Shown in pieces: positions 50,156 through 62,200 of a stretch of DNA of 64,000 nucleotides. The position numbers and the translations under genes are program-made. The notes under the pieces were generated by a model that saw only the letters and a list, made by a program, of their open reading frames with translations, was not told the origin of the DNA and did no database searches. This DNA comes from Prinia subflava (lineage: Eukaryota; Chordata; Aves; Passeriformes; Cisticolidae). Numbering within the stretch: the first letter of the stretch is position 1; the number at the start of each line of letters is the position of its first letter. The stretch spans positions 43,098,767 to 43,162,766 of the forward strand of contig NC_086251.1 in assembly GCF_021018805.1 (NCBI RefSeq), written 5' to 3'.

Positions 50156-53100
50156 AAATTGTAAGTACCTACACACACAAATAATATTTGAAACATTTGC
50201 ACTCTTTCAATTAAGGAAAGTTAATCTAACTTGACTACTAGCTCTATTTATCGCTGCTATGATGATTATTTTGGGCCTAAAGGCTCCCTTGTAATGTAAG
50301 ATACACTTGCCTCTCGGAAAATACTAGGAGAATGGTCTATAAATCACAAATCTGGTGCAGTGTAGACAATATCAATACTGAGTCTGACAGATATTGAACT
50401 CAGAGCTAAGGAAGTAAAAACAAATATTATTCATTAGTAAAATTTACATTAAAAATCAAAACAAACTAAAAATCAATTATTTTGATTCCAGTAGGACTTT
50501 AAAATGTGGAGAAAATCATATAGAATGTTCCAATAGAAAAGATCACTGAATACACTCTAATACAATACAAAAAACTTTGCACTGTTTCCCCACTGATGGT
50601 GCTAAAATCTTCAACTGCTGCTAGGTAATCTTGCCTATGAAATAAATGCTCTCATCATTTAAAATCATGTGCAATGGTACTTAATAGCAACAAAAAGCAG
50701 CAAAAAGTTGAAATTTGGATGAGATATTAATAAGGTTTTCTAGACCATGGGAAAGTAAATCAGAAGAGCTTGTTTGAAATATACTCTAACCATTACAAGA
50801 TCATATCTTGTACACACTAGCCTTAAAAAAAAATCAGTTCTGGGGCAATGTGTGCTTTTGAGGCAAAGGTCCTTTCTTGTGATAAATTTACCTTAATTCA
50901 GAATCCAGCATCTACTCACAGTGTTTTTCTGGAACAGCTTTCCACAAACTTTTCTTTGAACAGAAATTTTACATCAAATAAAAGTAATTTTGTGAAAAAT
51001 ATTATGAAATGTACTCAGGAAGAATTCTGTGTGGGTGACACAAAACACAGTAAAACCAAGCATAGTTACTTCTTTGATCCAGTCTTCTGCTAAGTGACAG
51101 TCTGGCTCTGGTTATCTCAGACAGCTGCAAGTCTGTAATTCTACATGAAAATTTGTGATTTTCTCATAAATACTGCTCAATGGAGTGAGTTTAAGTACCT
51201 TTCAAAGTAATTTGCTAGTACCTGGCTTCAGCTGGTAAATTGGAGCAACAATGAATCATGGCTAGGTTACCAGCTACATTTTGCCATACTTCCATAACAT
51301 TTTCATTTCTCACTTACTGTCTCAGAGTAAGATATCACAACAGGGTAATTCTATTCAGGATTTAGAAAAGGGTGATTTAAGGAAAAATTTGCTTTGTAGG
51401 ACATTCTTTGATATATTTTATCATTTCTCATGCTTTTTAAATAAGTTACAAAGCAAGGTATGTTTCAATCTTTTTCAAATCTACTAGTACAACTTTTCAG
51501 ATGAAACTTTTTTTCCTTTTTTTTCTTACAGAAGCAGCAAAAGATTCTCATCTATTGTGGAGGTGATAAGTCTTCTGCCAATATTACTCCTCAGTTTATT
51601 TGGTCCATTTCATAATTTGATTTCTATACTTAACTATCTTTCTGTGACAATCAAGAGTTTCCAATGATCTTCTGTCCTTATGGCCCATAATTCTATTAAA
51701 TAAAACAGTTTTCCATTAATTGTTGGTCAATTCATTTTGTCTTAAGGATAGCTGCCATGAATTGACTTTTTCCTCTTTTTGGAACAAGGTGATAAAATTT
51801 GATTGTGTTTACTTGCATTTTTCTGCTGAGTTCATTGAGGCAGAGTTCATTCCAGGCACCTCATGGCCTGATTGACCTGAGCAACTCAGCTGATTTAATC
51901 TTGATACGGGAGAGAATAAAACTACCAAAGTTCAAGGTATGAGTTTCATTGGCAACACCAAAAATAGCACAGTCACCATACCTGTCACTTCCATGGTTAA
52001 CATCAATGATACTGAAAGAAAGGCAAAGCATGACTTTGGAGAGTACAGAAAATCATGCAATATCTTAATTTTAAATAATTGCGTGTAATTTAAGCAAAAT
52101 GAAATTGAAGCTATCACATGGATATAAGGTTTCTTACAGCTTAACAACTTCTCCAGACCCTAGGCCACATACAGGTTGAAAATACAAGAACTCAAAACTT
52201 GACTGTTGCAGAGTCTTGCTACCAACTTCCACTGGAGCCTTGACCAAGTCATGTGTTAACTGTCCTGCCTTGCCTTGTCTGTAAAATGGGAACAATTGTG
52301 TTCAGTGACCCATTTAACAAGGCCACTGTAAAATGTACTTACTTAATGTCTATGAAGAGAATAAAAACAAAGACTAGAAGGGCTAGAAGAATAGTGGGCT
52401 TCATTCAGCATTATTTTATTTGGGTAGCCAACTGGATGATTCCTGGGGTGGCAGTAAGAGGTTGACCCATTTGGCAAAAGCTAGTTATTTATATTTGTCT
52501 TACACTGAAAATTAATGTCCCCATGGCTTGAGTTTCAGGCTAAGCAGATGGTATTCCATATCACAAAGCCAGCAAACACCAACATCACCAGCTCTCCACA
52601 TTTTTAGATAAGAGCAAAAACAAAATCTATTGTAGAGGTGTGAAGGTGAATTGGGGGGAAGACAATACAAAAAGAAATATTTCAGAAGTGTATAATTTGG
52701 ACAGGACCCCTATGACATCACATAGAGTATGTTAAATTAGATGGGCTGAATAAGACAACAAATTAACAGACTAAACACTGTTTTGAAAGCCACAGAGCTT
52801 TGAATCCAGTTCTACTTACTAACTTGGGTGGTCTGTGAAAGAAATTTCATGGATTTGGGTCCACCTTTTCAATCTATAAAAGGCAACTCTAGCTACCTCA
52901 TGAGACCTGGGCAGTACCTGGGTAATGTTTGTAAGAAATCCTGAAAGGAAAAGCACATGTTGCATAACTGTTACTGGCTTTATTAACTTAAATCACCAGG
53001 CAGCTGTCCGACAGCTAGTCAGGTTCATTTTGAATCTCTGACATGTCCCTCTGTCACTGCTTCCATGAAGGAAAAAAAGTTACTTTTTCAATTTGTGCAC

Positions 53101-53663
53101 AGTTTTACTATTACTTGGGTACTTCCTCCAATATAAAAGTTAACATGTGAGTAATAGAAAATGCCAGTGTAATGACAATGGCTCATTTCTGTATTTTACA
53201 CTAGGTAAAACAACTCCCATTACATGGCTAATATCCATGTAGAGCTCTATCTGAAGATGCAGTCTTTTCATAGTATCTGAGGATCTCACATGGCAATAAT
53301 AAACCACAGCTGTGAAAACATCTAGAGTATTTTACAATTACTCTTAAACGAAGATCTTGAAATACTTTAAAACCGTGAAGATTATTATTCATGCTGTTGG
53401 GGAAACTGAGGCACGCCTAAAGTAAGCGACACGGCCAAGGCTGCACAGAGAGATCGGGCAGGGAGTCAGCAGCTCCAGAATTTCCTGAATCCTTAACCCC
53501 GACTTGGAGTGCCGCTCTTTCAGCTTACCCTTCTCCCATCAAATTTCACAGGAGGCTGGTGATGGTTTGCGCCTCGCACTCCGTCCCGTCCTGTCTCCCC
53601 GAGGAGCGGGATGCTCACCCGGCTCCCCTGCCCAGCCTCCCGGCCCCATCCCCGCGTCCTCAC

Positions 53664-53885
53664 CTGCTTGTAGGCGTCCAGGAGGAAGCTGTTCCAGACG
53701 CAGCGCAGCCCCTCCGAGGTCAGCATCCTCCGCCACTCACCGCGCCCGGACTTGGAGCGGCTCAGAAACAGAACCATGTGCTTCAGGAGGATCACAGAGT
53801 CATAGAGCGCAAGAAAGAGGCAATTGGAGAAAAAGACCGGCAAGATCTGAAGCGTGATCAGCAAATCCACACTTAGCAGACCCAT
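53664..53885 (-). CDS. DIO2: DIO2 coding exon 1 (codons 1-74)
   Basis: This exon encodes the N-terminus and membrane anchor of type 2 deiodinase. It starts MGLLSVDLLITLQILPVFFS at 53885; residues about 9-34 form the hydrophobic segment that holds the enzyme in the ER membrane. It continues with the conserved linker SRSKSGRGEWRRMLTSEGL and ends LLDAYKQ at 53664, directly before GTGAGG, leaving phase 0. The start has A at -3 and G at +4, a strong context. Frame continuation beyond 53664 (VRTRGWG) is intron. Length and sequence match the 74-codon first exon of other vertebrates. Confidence 0.97.
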
Positions 53886-54495
53886 CTTCCTTGCTGCTTC
53901 TCTTCAGCCGGATACCTTCAGCTCTCTTTATTGCTCTGTACCCTCATTTAAAAGAGTAAAGCAAAAGGCATTTCAAAAGCCTCATTGCCCCTTTCACAGC
54001 TACTCTATTTAAAATAAGCAGGCATAGTTAAGTATGAGCAGGCTGGTTAAAACCATAACTGCACGATACTCATTCAACTGCAAGCTGCTTATTTTTCAGA
54101 AATTCAGATGTTAACAAAAATTCTTCTCTTAACCAGGAGACCTGATTTTGCTGAAGAGAGAGGCAGCTGTGTTTCCAGTTCCCTGCAGTTACAAAATTTA
54201 AGCTGAGACTGTTAATTGTTAACTTTCCTGCACTATCCCATTGTTTCTCGGATATTTAAGCACTGAACTGACCTCTCATTTCTGTGTCAGTAAAGCTAGC
54301 TACTAGGTGTAACAATACTTTTTAAAAAAGGGTTTATGTACATAAACTTTCTGTTCCTTCCTCCCTGCTTCCCTCCCTCTTTCCCTCTCTGCCTCCCCCG
54401 CCCCCCCTCCTACTCCGCGTCTCTGTATTCCTGCCTTCCTCCTCCCGCACTCTCTCTTTGCTATCTGCCTATGGTGCAAAGTGCTCTCCCCTCTG
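53886..54495 (-). promoter_or_regulatory. DIO2: DIO2 5' untranslated leader with upstream ORFs
   Basis: If transcription starts near 54495 the leader is about 610 nt. It contains nine minus-strand ATGs, all opening short frames: 54343-54296, 54279-54256, 54241-54233, 54073-54047, 54056-54009, 54025-54005, 53985-53944, 53971-53948 and 53947-53918. The last two are back to back (TAA directly followed by ATG), and 53985-53944 overlaps both. None is in frame and continuous with the main CDS. The G-rich segment near the 5' end (54363-54407) has the pattern of a G-quadruplex. Short ORFs are known in the chicken DIO2 leader. Repressed translation is inferred. Confidence 0.75.
54363..54407 (-). promoter_or_regulatory. 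G-quadruplex-type sequence in the DIO2 leader
   Basis: On the transcript strand four GGG runs (54385-54383, 54377-54375, 54373-54371, 54365-54363) are spaced by loops of 5, 1 and 5 nt, which fits the canonical rule. A second G-rich stretch, G7-C-G5, lies just upstream at 54407-54395. Confidence 0.7.
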
Positions 54496-54520
54496 GAGTC
54501 CTAGCCTGCTTCCCTGAAGC

Positions 54521-54528
54521 CTTTTATA
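54521..54528 (-). promoter_or_regulatory. DIO2: TATA box of DIO2
   Basis: TATAAAAG reads on the minus strand at 54528-54521. Start of transcription is expected about 25-30 nt downstream, near 54495, which makes the summed mRNA length agree with about 6.1 kb. Confidence 0.8.
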
Positions 54529-54585
54529 CATTCCCTGGCTAATTGCTGCAATAGAGAAATGAAACCCTAATCTTAGTAAAGATCT

Positions 54586-54593
54586 TGACGTCA
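54586..54593 (-). promoter_or_regulatory. DIO2: Consensus cAMP response element of DIO2
   Basis: The full palindrome TGACGTCA lies 58 bp upstream of the TATA box and about 90-98 bp upstream of the inferred start site. Human DIO2 has a functional CRE about 90 bp upstream of its start. This supports induction by CREB downstream of cAMP. Confidence 0.85.
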
Positions 54594-54683
54594 ATGTAAA
54601 AGAGGGCTTTACTTTGGCCAGGACTGCAGTGAATAGAAAAAATGAAATTCTCAAAACTTTTTTTTTCCCTTAAGAGAGAGGAG

Positions 54684-54703
54684 AAAAAAAAAAAAAAAAA
54701 AAA
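54684..54703. repeat. A20 run in the DIO2 upstream region
   Basis: Twenty uninterrupted A on the plus strand (T20 on the DIO2 strand) lie about 90 bp upstream of the CRE, flanked by GA-rich sequence. It may exclude nucleosomes; no more can be said. Confidence 0.85.
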
Positions 54704-57700
54704 GAAAGACAGAGAGCAAGGGTGGAACTTTGCTTTGCTTTGAAAAGGAGAAAGAAAAAAACCAATATGTTTCTGAATGTTCCTACAACATACTTCCAAA
54801 TTTTGGAAGAAGTATTTTCATGTGACATAGAAGGTGGCACAGCAACATAGACTTCTGTTATTGATAGGTTTTTTCTCTTGGTTAGTTTTTTTCCTTTGTC
54901 ATTTTTTCTTTTATAGATAGTCTGTGAGTTGATGCATCCCAAGAAAGAACACTTTTATGTAACATTTTTCTCCCACCTGCCTGAAGTACCTGTATAGTGT
55001 TTAAATAACTCTTGTTGTTTTCTTGGTTACATAAGTGAACACCTATAACTGACTTCATCTACTGATGTGAAAGAGAAGAAGATAAGAAAGAGAGGAAATA
55101 ACTTTTTTATGGATTTGGGGTTTTGAAGTTAAGTTCCCTGTCTAAAAAATATATGCTTCATCCTTAAATGCTGTAAAATCAACTGAGCTTCAAGGACTTT
55201 AATATCCCCCTATGATAGCTATTTACATCCACTAGTCTACTAAGTTTAACTAATTTTAGTTAAAATCTTGTAAAGAAAACACAGAAAGAAGTTTCCTCTG
55301 ACAGAGCCTTTAGTATTTTAACATCTGCAAGTATCCTGTTCAGCCCCATGCTGAAGTTTTTTTGTTGGTTTACACTTCTCTTTGTTTCACCTTTTTAGTT
55401 CAATACTTAGTCCTCCTCTCAAATGATTTTTTGGGGAGCTACAGTAGACAAGTTGGTTTGGGTTTTTTTTAGCATGGTTCTAAATCCCTTAGGTAAATAT
55501 TTCATTGCACTTCCTGTTGCAGACATCCATAATTTTGGGTTTTAGTGGATATCTTCACTATGTGCCTACATAGGCTCTCCTCACCGGATACATTTCATTC
55601 CCAGAGATGCAAGCATGATATCTAACCTCTGCCAACTCACATCCCTGATGAGGAATACAAGTTTGCTTCATTAATGTATCTTAGTTTTCATCAGTTGCCA
55701 CTGTCTTTTCACTGCTAGCAAATGCAGAAGGTAAACAACATCAATCTTCCCTACTCTGGGGTCTTTAATTTTCAGACATCGTAATATCACTCGGCCTGTC
55801 ATTATACGAGGATGTACACCTCTAGAAAAGCCACCCCAAGTCTTGTCTTGTTTTCACCAACGCAAAGTTTATTTAGGTAGCTTAATTTCAGGCATTCTCA
55901 AAAGATATCACCCAGACAGGATATCTTCCAGCAAATGTTTACTCATAGAAATTACTTTAAAAGGTTGCACTCATTAAACCAATGACCTTCTGCATTACTA
56001 GTGTAAACAAAACAAACAAACAAAAAGACTGAGTTTCTTTTTCAAACTATTTTTAAGTCAACTGTTGGTGATGACACTGTTCTGTTGCTATAGAAGGATT
56101 GCAGCCTCACAGATCTGGCTTTATTACTAAAACTTGCAAAAACACGTTATAAGAAGGCATTTATATATCCCCACACATGGATGAGTCAGCGTGCTCATGT
56201 CATGTGAGCACAAGACAGGAACAAGGGTCCCCAGAGCTGCTAAACTCGACTACTCTCTGACCTCGGGCAAGCATATGTAATCACTTGATTACAAGCACTC
56301 TTAAGCCTAAGTTACTCCTCTGTAGATCCACCACTAAAGAAAATACATGATTGTGTCTGGGAAGGTCCTCTTTCTTTATTTTGGAAGGTCTGTAAAACGG
56401 CAGGCCTGGAGATTGTTGATGACAGTGCCAGATGAATCATCAGCCATTGTTTCTGAGAACAGTTTGCAAACAGCTCTGAGGACAGTCCAGCTCAGGCTCT
56501 TCCTGTTCCCTGGAGGTAAAGTCAGGCAAGAACTTACCCTGGGAACACAATGTATTCCGGGTTCCTGTGAAACAACTGCCCCTACCCACAGCATGCTTCA
56601 TGGGTGAAGAGGTTGTTTGTAAGACAGCTGGAGACCAGACAGCCACAGAGCTTTGAAGTGCATCGGGAGCTGAGCAGAGAGCCCATGGAGCACTCGTGTG
56701 AGATGGTAATTCATATTTACTGGGTCACCTTTCTTGCCTATAAAGCAGACTCTGTGGATATGTGGATAGAGTTAAACAGATCTACAACAGATTGTGTGTT
56801 TGGGAGCTTCAGTCAAAAAATGGATGATAGCTCCCTCATACATCCATAAAGTCATAAATCTTTCGAGTAAATAAACGTAAAAAGATAGTTTTTCTCATTA
56901 CTGTCTTCAGAAGTAGCCTGTCTCTGCAGGGCACAAGGCACTTCTAGTCAGCTTCACAGTAAAGTCCAGCAGCCCTCAACAGAGAAAGAAAGCTTAACCC
57001 TACTTCTTGACAGTAGCTAACAGTTTTTCTCCTTGACTGAAACAAATGATCCCTGAGTTTATTTCTCTCAGACATCAAAAATATAAGGGAATTCACTATT
57101 AGTGTCTTTTGTGAAAGTCAGGTATGTAGAGCATAATCTCACTTTTGAAGCCAAGAGTCTGTCACTATTTCCCTGCAGATGGTCATGAAACAAGGAGGAA
57201 AAAAGGCTAAATGTTTCAGACTTTGAGACATTAAGAGAGCCTTAAAGTCTTGAAGCCTTCCTTCTTGAAGGGAAACTGGATGAATTTGATACATGACGAA
57301 GAACTAGGCAGGGTTGAATTTACACATGAAAGAATTGAGATAGGGTTCAACTAAAGCTCAATTCAGTTACCTGCTCTGCCATACCTTCCTATATAATTTG
57401 GGCATAGCCCTACAATGTACCTCAGTTCTTCATCAGCAAAAGAAAATAAAATTCCTCTGGTAATCTAAGGAGCAGTCAGGTTCAGTAGTGGGAAATTAAA
57501 CATATCATCCATAATTTGTCAAGGTGGAAGGAGCAAAGCCAACAGCATTAAAGCATTTACTGTTACTAAATCTTGTGTGTGGCTAAAATCAACAGTATCA
57601 GTATAGATGTTCATATTCTGTAATGTTTATAAAAATCAGTGCCATCAAAACCGAAACCATGCATAGCATCATGTTTCTTTCCAGTTTCAACCACAGAACC

Positions 57701-58980
57701 ATGAAGATTAGGACATGAATCTCTAGCAAGTTTGTTTACTGCAACTCTCTTGATAACTGTATCTGGACACAGAAAATTTGAGGTGGAGTTACTACAGCTC
57801 AGGCCATTTCATCTAATCTCATTTTATAGTGCATCCAAACTAGCTTTCTGCATGTCAGAGAGTGTATTTTATAATCTTAACCTTTTTTGTGTTTTTACTT
57901 GCTTGTTGCTTAATTACCTGTGTATGCTATTCTGGCACTCAATCACACTGTTTCAAAACACTAGAATACAAAGCTAGTAAACTGATTGATATTTTGGTTA
58001 CTCAGCCTTATTTTCTCAGACTAAGCAAGACTATTTTGAATGAACGTACTCATTGTAGCACAGCTGTGAAAGAGTACCTCAGAGTGACAGGCAAGCAAGG
58101 CTGCTGCTCTGCTCCTACCCCCAGGAGGTTAATGGGAGAGATCATCCCAAAGGATTCAGCACAACCTGTGTGCCTGCCTTGCTGCTTCTCACTGCTTCCA
58201 CTGCCAAAACCGAAGAATGAAGCTTTTTGTTTCAGAGCTAGTTAGTGTGTCCATGAGATTATCCCTGGAGAACTGTGCAGCTGCAGAGTGATACGGCTAG
58301 AGATGGGGAAGAGAAAAGTTACGCTTAGCCTTGCCGCCCTGGGCAAAATTTGTTTATGAAAGCCAAACAAGAATTTGTACCTCTCATAAACCCACATTTT
58401 TTCTCTTTGCCAAAAGAGAAAAATCCCCCCCATCTCTCAGCAACAATCCCCTCACTTAAAATGCCATTGAGCGTTCACTGTCTATTTACACTTTTTCATT
58501 AGGATCAGCAGCATATTTTCTTAAAAGAAATAATATGTTTAATGAAAATAGACTCTTTTTTTTTGCACAAGTTGCAGTCTTATCTGAATGGATTATCCAC
58601 TGTGTGGATCTCCAGGCCTTACCTTTTTCCATCACTCCTGGCCACATCACCTCATCTGAAGGGAGCACCTTTCATGCCCAGCCCCATTCTGCCTGCTTAA
58701 AGCTGCCTCTGCTCTCTACAGGAATTTGCTTACCAGCATTTCCAAGGTGGGCACACTAAGTCTAGCCTTACTGCTTAATTTATTTACCTTTTGTATAAGC
58801 CTTGAGTTTGCTTTATTTGGATTATTCTACCATTGTCACTATGCTGCATAATTGAGAGTTGATTATTTTGTGAAACTGGCAGCTGTGAGGGGTGTTGATT
58901 TAATACCCCAGAGACCTAATTCCTTAAGTTTATCTGCAGTGTGGCTGTGTACAGGTAAGAAGAATGCAAATTGCCCACAG
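54704..58980. other. Upstream flank of DIO2, no gene recognised
   Basis: This is AT-rich DNA without a recognised exon or repeat. A somewhat GC-richer stretch at 56370-56720 has an open plus-strand frame (86 codons) with no family resemblance. Confidence 0.55.
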
Positions 58981-59222
58981 GAGCAGCTCTCCATGGCACT
59001 GTGAAGCTCCTGAAGCAGATAAAGGAGGTCACCCTCACTGCCCGCACAGTCCACAAAGCAGCGCTACAATTAGAGGCCATTTCATCAATAGGGGCCAGAC
59101 TGGAACAATATTCAAATGCTAAAGAAGAAAAAGGCCATATAACTGGGTCACTTCTGGATAAGGAAAGAAGAGAATATTCTAAGAGATGGCTAGTTATACC
59201 TATATATACCAGGAAGTATGAG
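58981..59222 (+). other. Candidate exon of an unknown plus-strand transcript
   Basis: The 242-nt segment is preceded by TTGCCCACAG (weak pyrimidine tract) and followed by GTAAGAG after TATGAG, a strong donor. One frame is open across the whole segment, with a protein-like mix including LLKQIKEVTLT and SIGARLEQYSNAKEEKG. It is closed by a TAA just upstream of the acceptor. A second good donor (ACAG|GTAAGA) lies at 58954/58955. It is divergent from DIO2, whose start lies 4.5 kb away. I do not recognise the product; it may be an antisense lncRNA exon, a conserved element or chance. Confidence 0.25.
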
Positions 59223-62200
59223 GTAAGAGGTTGATTATAAAACAACTGAGGTTGTCTTATAATCAAGCTGTTCAGAAAGATCGAAGTGCACAAGAAGAAC
59301 TGGGACTGCTAATGCCTCTGAAAAACCTGTTTTGTAAACTTCAAAGCTGTCAGACTGGCACCTTTTAAGAGCCTGCATTCATTGTATGATGGCAAAACGA
59401 AAAAATTGACTCATGGGCGTGGTTGTATAATAGTGACAAATTTGAGACTAGAAGAATTCCTAACATCGCTTCACTAATGATCCCCAAATTTCTATGCAAA
59501 ACAAAAATTGTCTCCCTGTTTCAACAAAGCTGATGCTAAAACACACCTGGCTGAGTCAGACTTAATTTTGGAACAAAACAAAATACCCTATCCACCCTAA
59601 AAGATAAGGTCGTTTCTTTAAAGAAAAACAGGAAAGCTGATTTATTAACAAGAATCATCAGAAGACTTTGTCAGAAGAAAAATCAGTCAGCCCAAATAGT
59701 CAGCAAAATGCACAGGAAGAGCAAAAGACACTTTTATGTCTTGCATATGAGAACAACTGTTTGTAGGTTCTGTAAATTACCTCCCAAATTCCCCAGAAAA
59801 GATGGGACTAGAATTTAGTCTACTTCTCCCGTGACTATCCACATGAAATACATGTATGTAGGAGAATACTGGCAGCTAAGTGTGTAGCTGTCAATGAGTT
59901 GTGATGTCAATGTATTAAATACCAGAAAGATTGGGGGGAGGGGAGGGGGAGAGGGGGGAAGAGAGGAGAGAGAATGTATAAAATTTTATTATCATCTCTG
60001 TAGCACTTTCTAAGTAATTTGTCTCAAAGCCCAAGAAAAGCCCCCCAGCCCCACCTTTTCCAGTTGAGAAGAGTCCATTTCCTTTTTCTCAGCAAACTAC
60101 TGACCTTCTTCACAAGAACAGCCTCTTAGATGCATGAGATTAGTAACTATATATATCATATATATCCAAATCACCATCAATGCTCAGTCTCAGATCAGAC
60201 AACTTTGAATTTTTTTCAGCTGGATTCCAATTTCCTACCTTGTTTCTCTCAGTTCTGTCAGCATCTATTACCATCATTTCTATGCCTTTTAGAAAGCATG
60301 AATTTGCAGCCAAAATATCCTAGAAGTTTGCATCTTCTGGGAAATCCGTGAGTTTATAGCTCTTCATCCTTGGGAAAGGGAAAATACTTAGGTTTTCTTG
60401 GATGAGGCACTAAGGAGTTCATGGGCAATTTATTTACCAAAGTGAGGATATGGAAATAGTATCAAAGACAGACAGCCAAGGCTTCTTCTGTCATTTCAAT
60501 GTTTTCAATACTCATGTCAGAAACTGCAAATCTTTGGATGAAATCATATTGTAGGTGTCCAAGTCTCCCTGCAACAACTTGGTTTCATACATTCAAGTGT
60601 ATAAATAATGTCTTTCAGGCCATTTGAAGATTAGCATTACTTTAATAAACTCCTTCAGTTTCATGGGTTGATTAAAAACTGTTAAATGTATATGGGACAC
60701 ATGAATATTGCTCAAAGTCTGCCTTAGCACAGGGCTCTAGCTTCTCCTAAACTACTCAGATCATCTGCTCATGCTGAGTTTTCTACTATATTTTCTTCAC
60801 TTTGAAAAACTGTCCATACTGAACATTTTCTTTGCTGCATTAGAAAAAGTTTATTCTATTATCTTAAAACAATTTAAGTGATAATGCAAAAAGTGCCCAT
60901 TGTGCTTCTTATAGAGGGATGTTAAATATGTATAAATTTATGTGCTTTTTTTCTCCCATGACCGTATTTTCCAGAACAGAGGAAAATATTTCAAATCAGT
61001 CACTTCTTCAAAAAGTAAACCTACTTTTTCAATAATATTTCTCTTTTTTTTACATGAAAACCAGCAAATTTCTGAGCTGTGTTTCCACAGATAATAGGGA
61101 TGCTAGACAAGTTACATACTCAACAGTGTGAGCAGTTGAAAGTACTCCAGAGCCGTGTATTGTAAGAAATAAGAACACTTTCTGTCTTCAGCTGACACTG
61201 ACTTCAGAGTGACTGAGAGGGCAGCTTTATTGAAACTTCTGCTTTGATTCTGCTGAAATTCCACTTTTCCATTTACACTTTGGGTTCTTTTGTTGTTTGG
61301 TTTTGTTTGTTTTGAATTAATTTTAATCCCATTAACATTTTTTCATTAGAAAACATTTAGGCCTAGGATGCCTTATAAAAGCATGTTCTTTCAGTCTTCA
61401 GTTTCTGTGGTTAGACGTCTGTGATACTTGTATAATCCCATGGCTTCCCCCATCCATGTCCTACCACAGTTCCCCACATTAGGGTCGTAATTCATGACCC
61501 TTTCTTTATGGTTTGTTTATTTCACTAGTAAATATGATGTTTAAGTTAAATCATCAAGCATGCTAAGCCTTGAATTAGGATATATTATAGAAAACCTCTG
61601 CCTTGAAGAGCTTCAATTTAAGTAGAAAAGTTTGAAAGAATAAAGTGGAGAAAGGGGCAGAGCCTCAGAGAATTTCAGCAATTTGCAGTCACAAGCCAGA
61701 ACTTGAATTTCAGGGTTCTGTAATTCTTTTATTTCAGTATATCTCTCTACCCCTTTTATCACAGCAAAGAATTGTTCCAGCCAGAAATAGAAAGAAAATA
61801 GCAGGTTTGATTCTCAGCTTCTTATTTACTTGATGCCACCACAACTAATGTTCAAAAACAGAGGGTCAAGTAAACAAGATTTTGATAATTTAATGCTAGA
61901 CTAGCCCCAAAAAGCAAGTCTAAAAAACAGGGCAATTCAATTAAAAAATAAAAAAATGAAAATTTTGTCTTTGAAATAAATTTATCACAAGTACGGGGTC
62001 TAGGATTTTTGCTTTTTAAAATTGCTTTGTATCCCCTCACCACGTTCTTTGCTTCAAGTAAGTTTTGCTCTTTATAGTTGCCTAAATATCTGTTGTGAGG
62101 TTTGTTATGCTGCCTTCCTAAACTGAAGAAAAAACCTTTCCAGCAGCTAGCCTTCTCTTGGGAAATCTGCAGTTTTTATAGATGATGAAAGCTGCTTGTT

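Larger units (their letters stand above)
43562..53663 (-). other. DIO2: DIO2 intron (10.1 kb)
   Basis: The intron starts GTGAGG and ends AG next to GTCAAACTG of exon 2. It contains no recognised coding exon. Notable contents are a near-perfect 14-position hairpin at 44899-44933, a moderately GC-rich patch at about 46740-46960, a CpG-rich patch at 49195-49500 and an AT/GTAC microsatellite at 49972-50155. Open frames inside, such as 47741-48130 on the plus strand (129 codons), show no family resemblance. Confidence 0.88.
38290..54495 (-). other. DIO2: DIO2 transcription unit (two exons)
   Basis: Exon 1 (about 54495-53664) carries the leader and codons 1-74. Exon 2 (43561 to about 38290) carries the remaining codons and a long 3' UTR. 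The splice junction reads CAG|GTGAGG at the donor (53664/53663) and ends in AG at 43562-43563 at the acceptor. The summed exons are about 6.1 kb, close to the roughly 6.1-kb chicken DIO2 cDNA as I recall it. Both ends are inferred: the 5' end from the TATA box and the 3' end from the AATAAA signal. In other vertebrates DIO2 lies between NRXN3 and CEP128/TSHR; neither neighbour is seen here. Confidence 0.93.
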
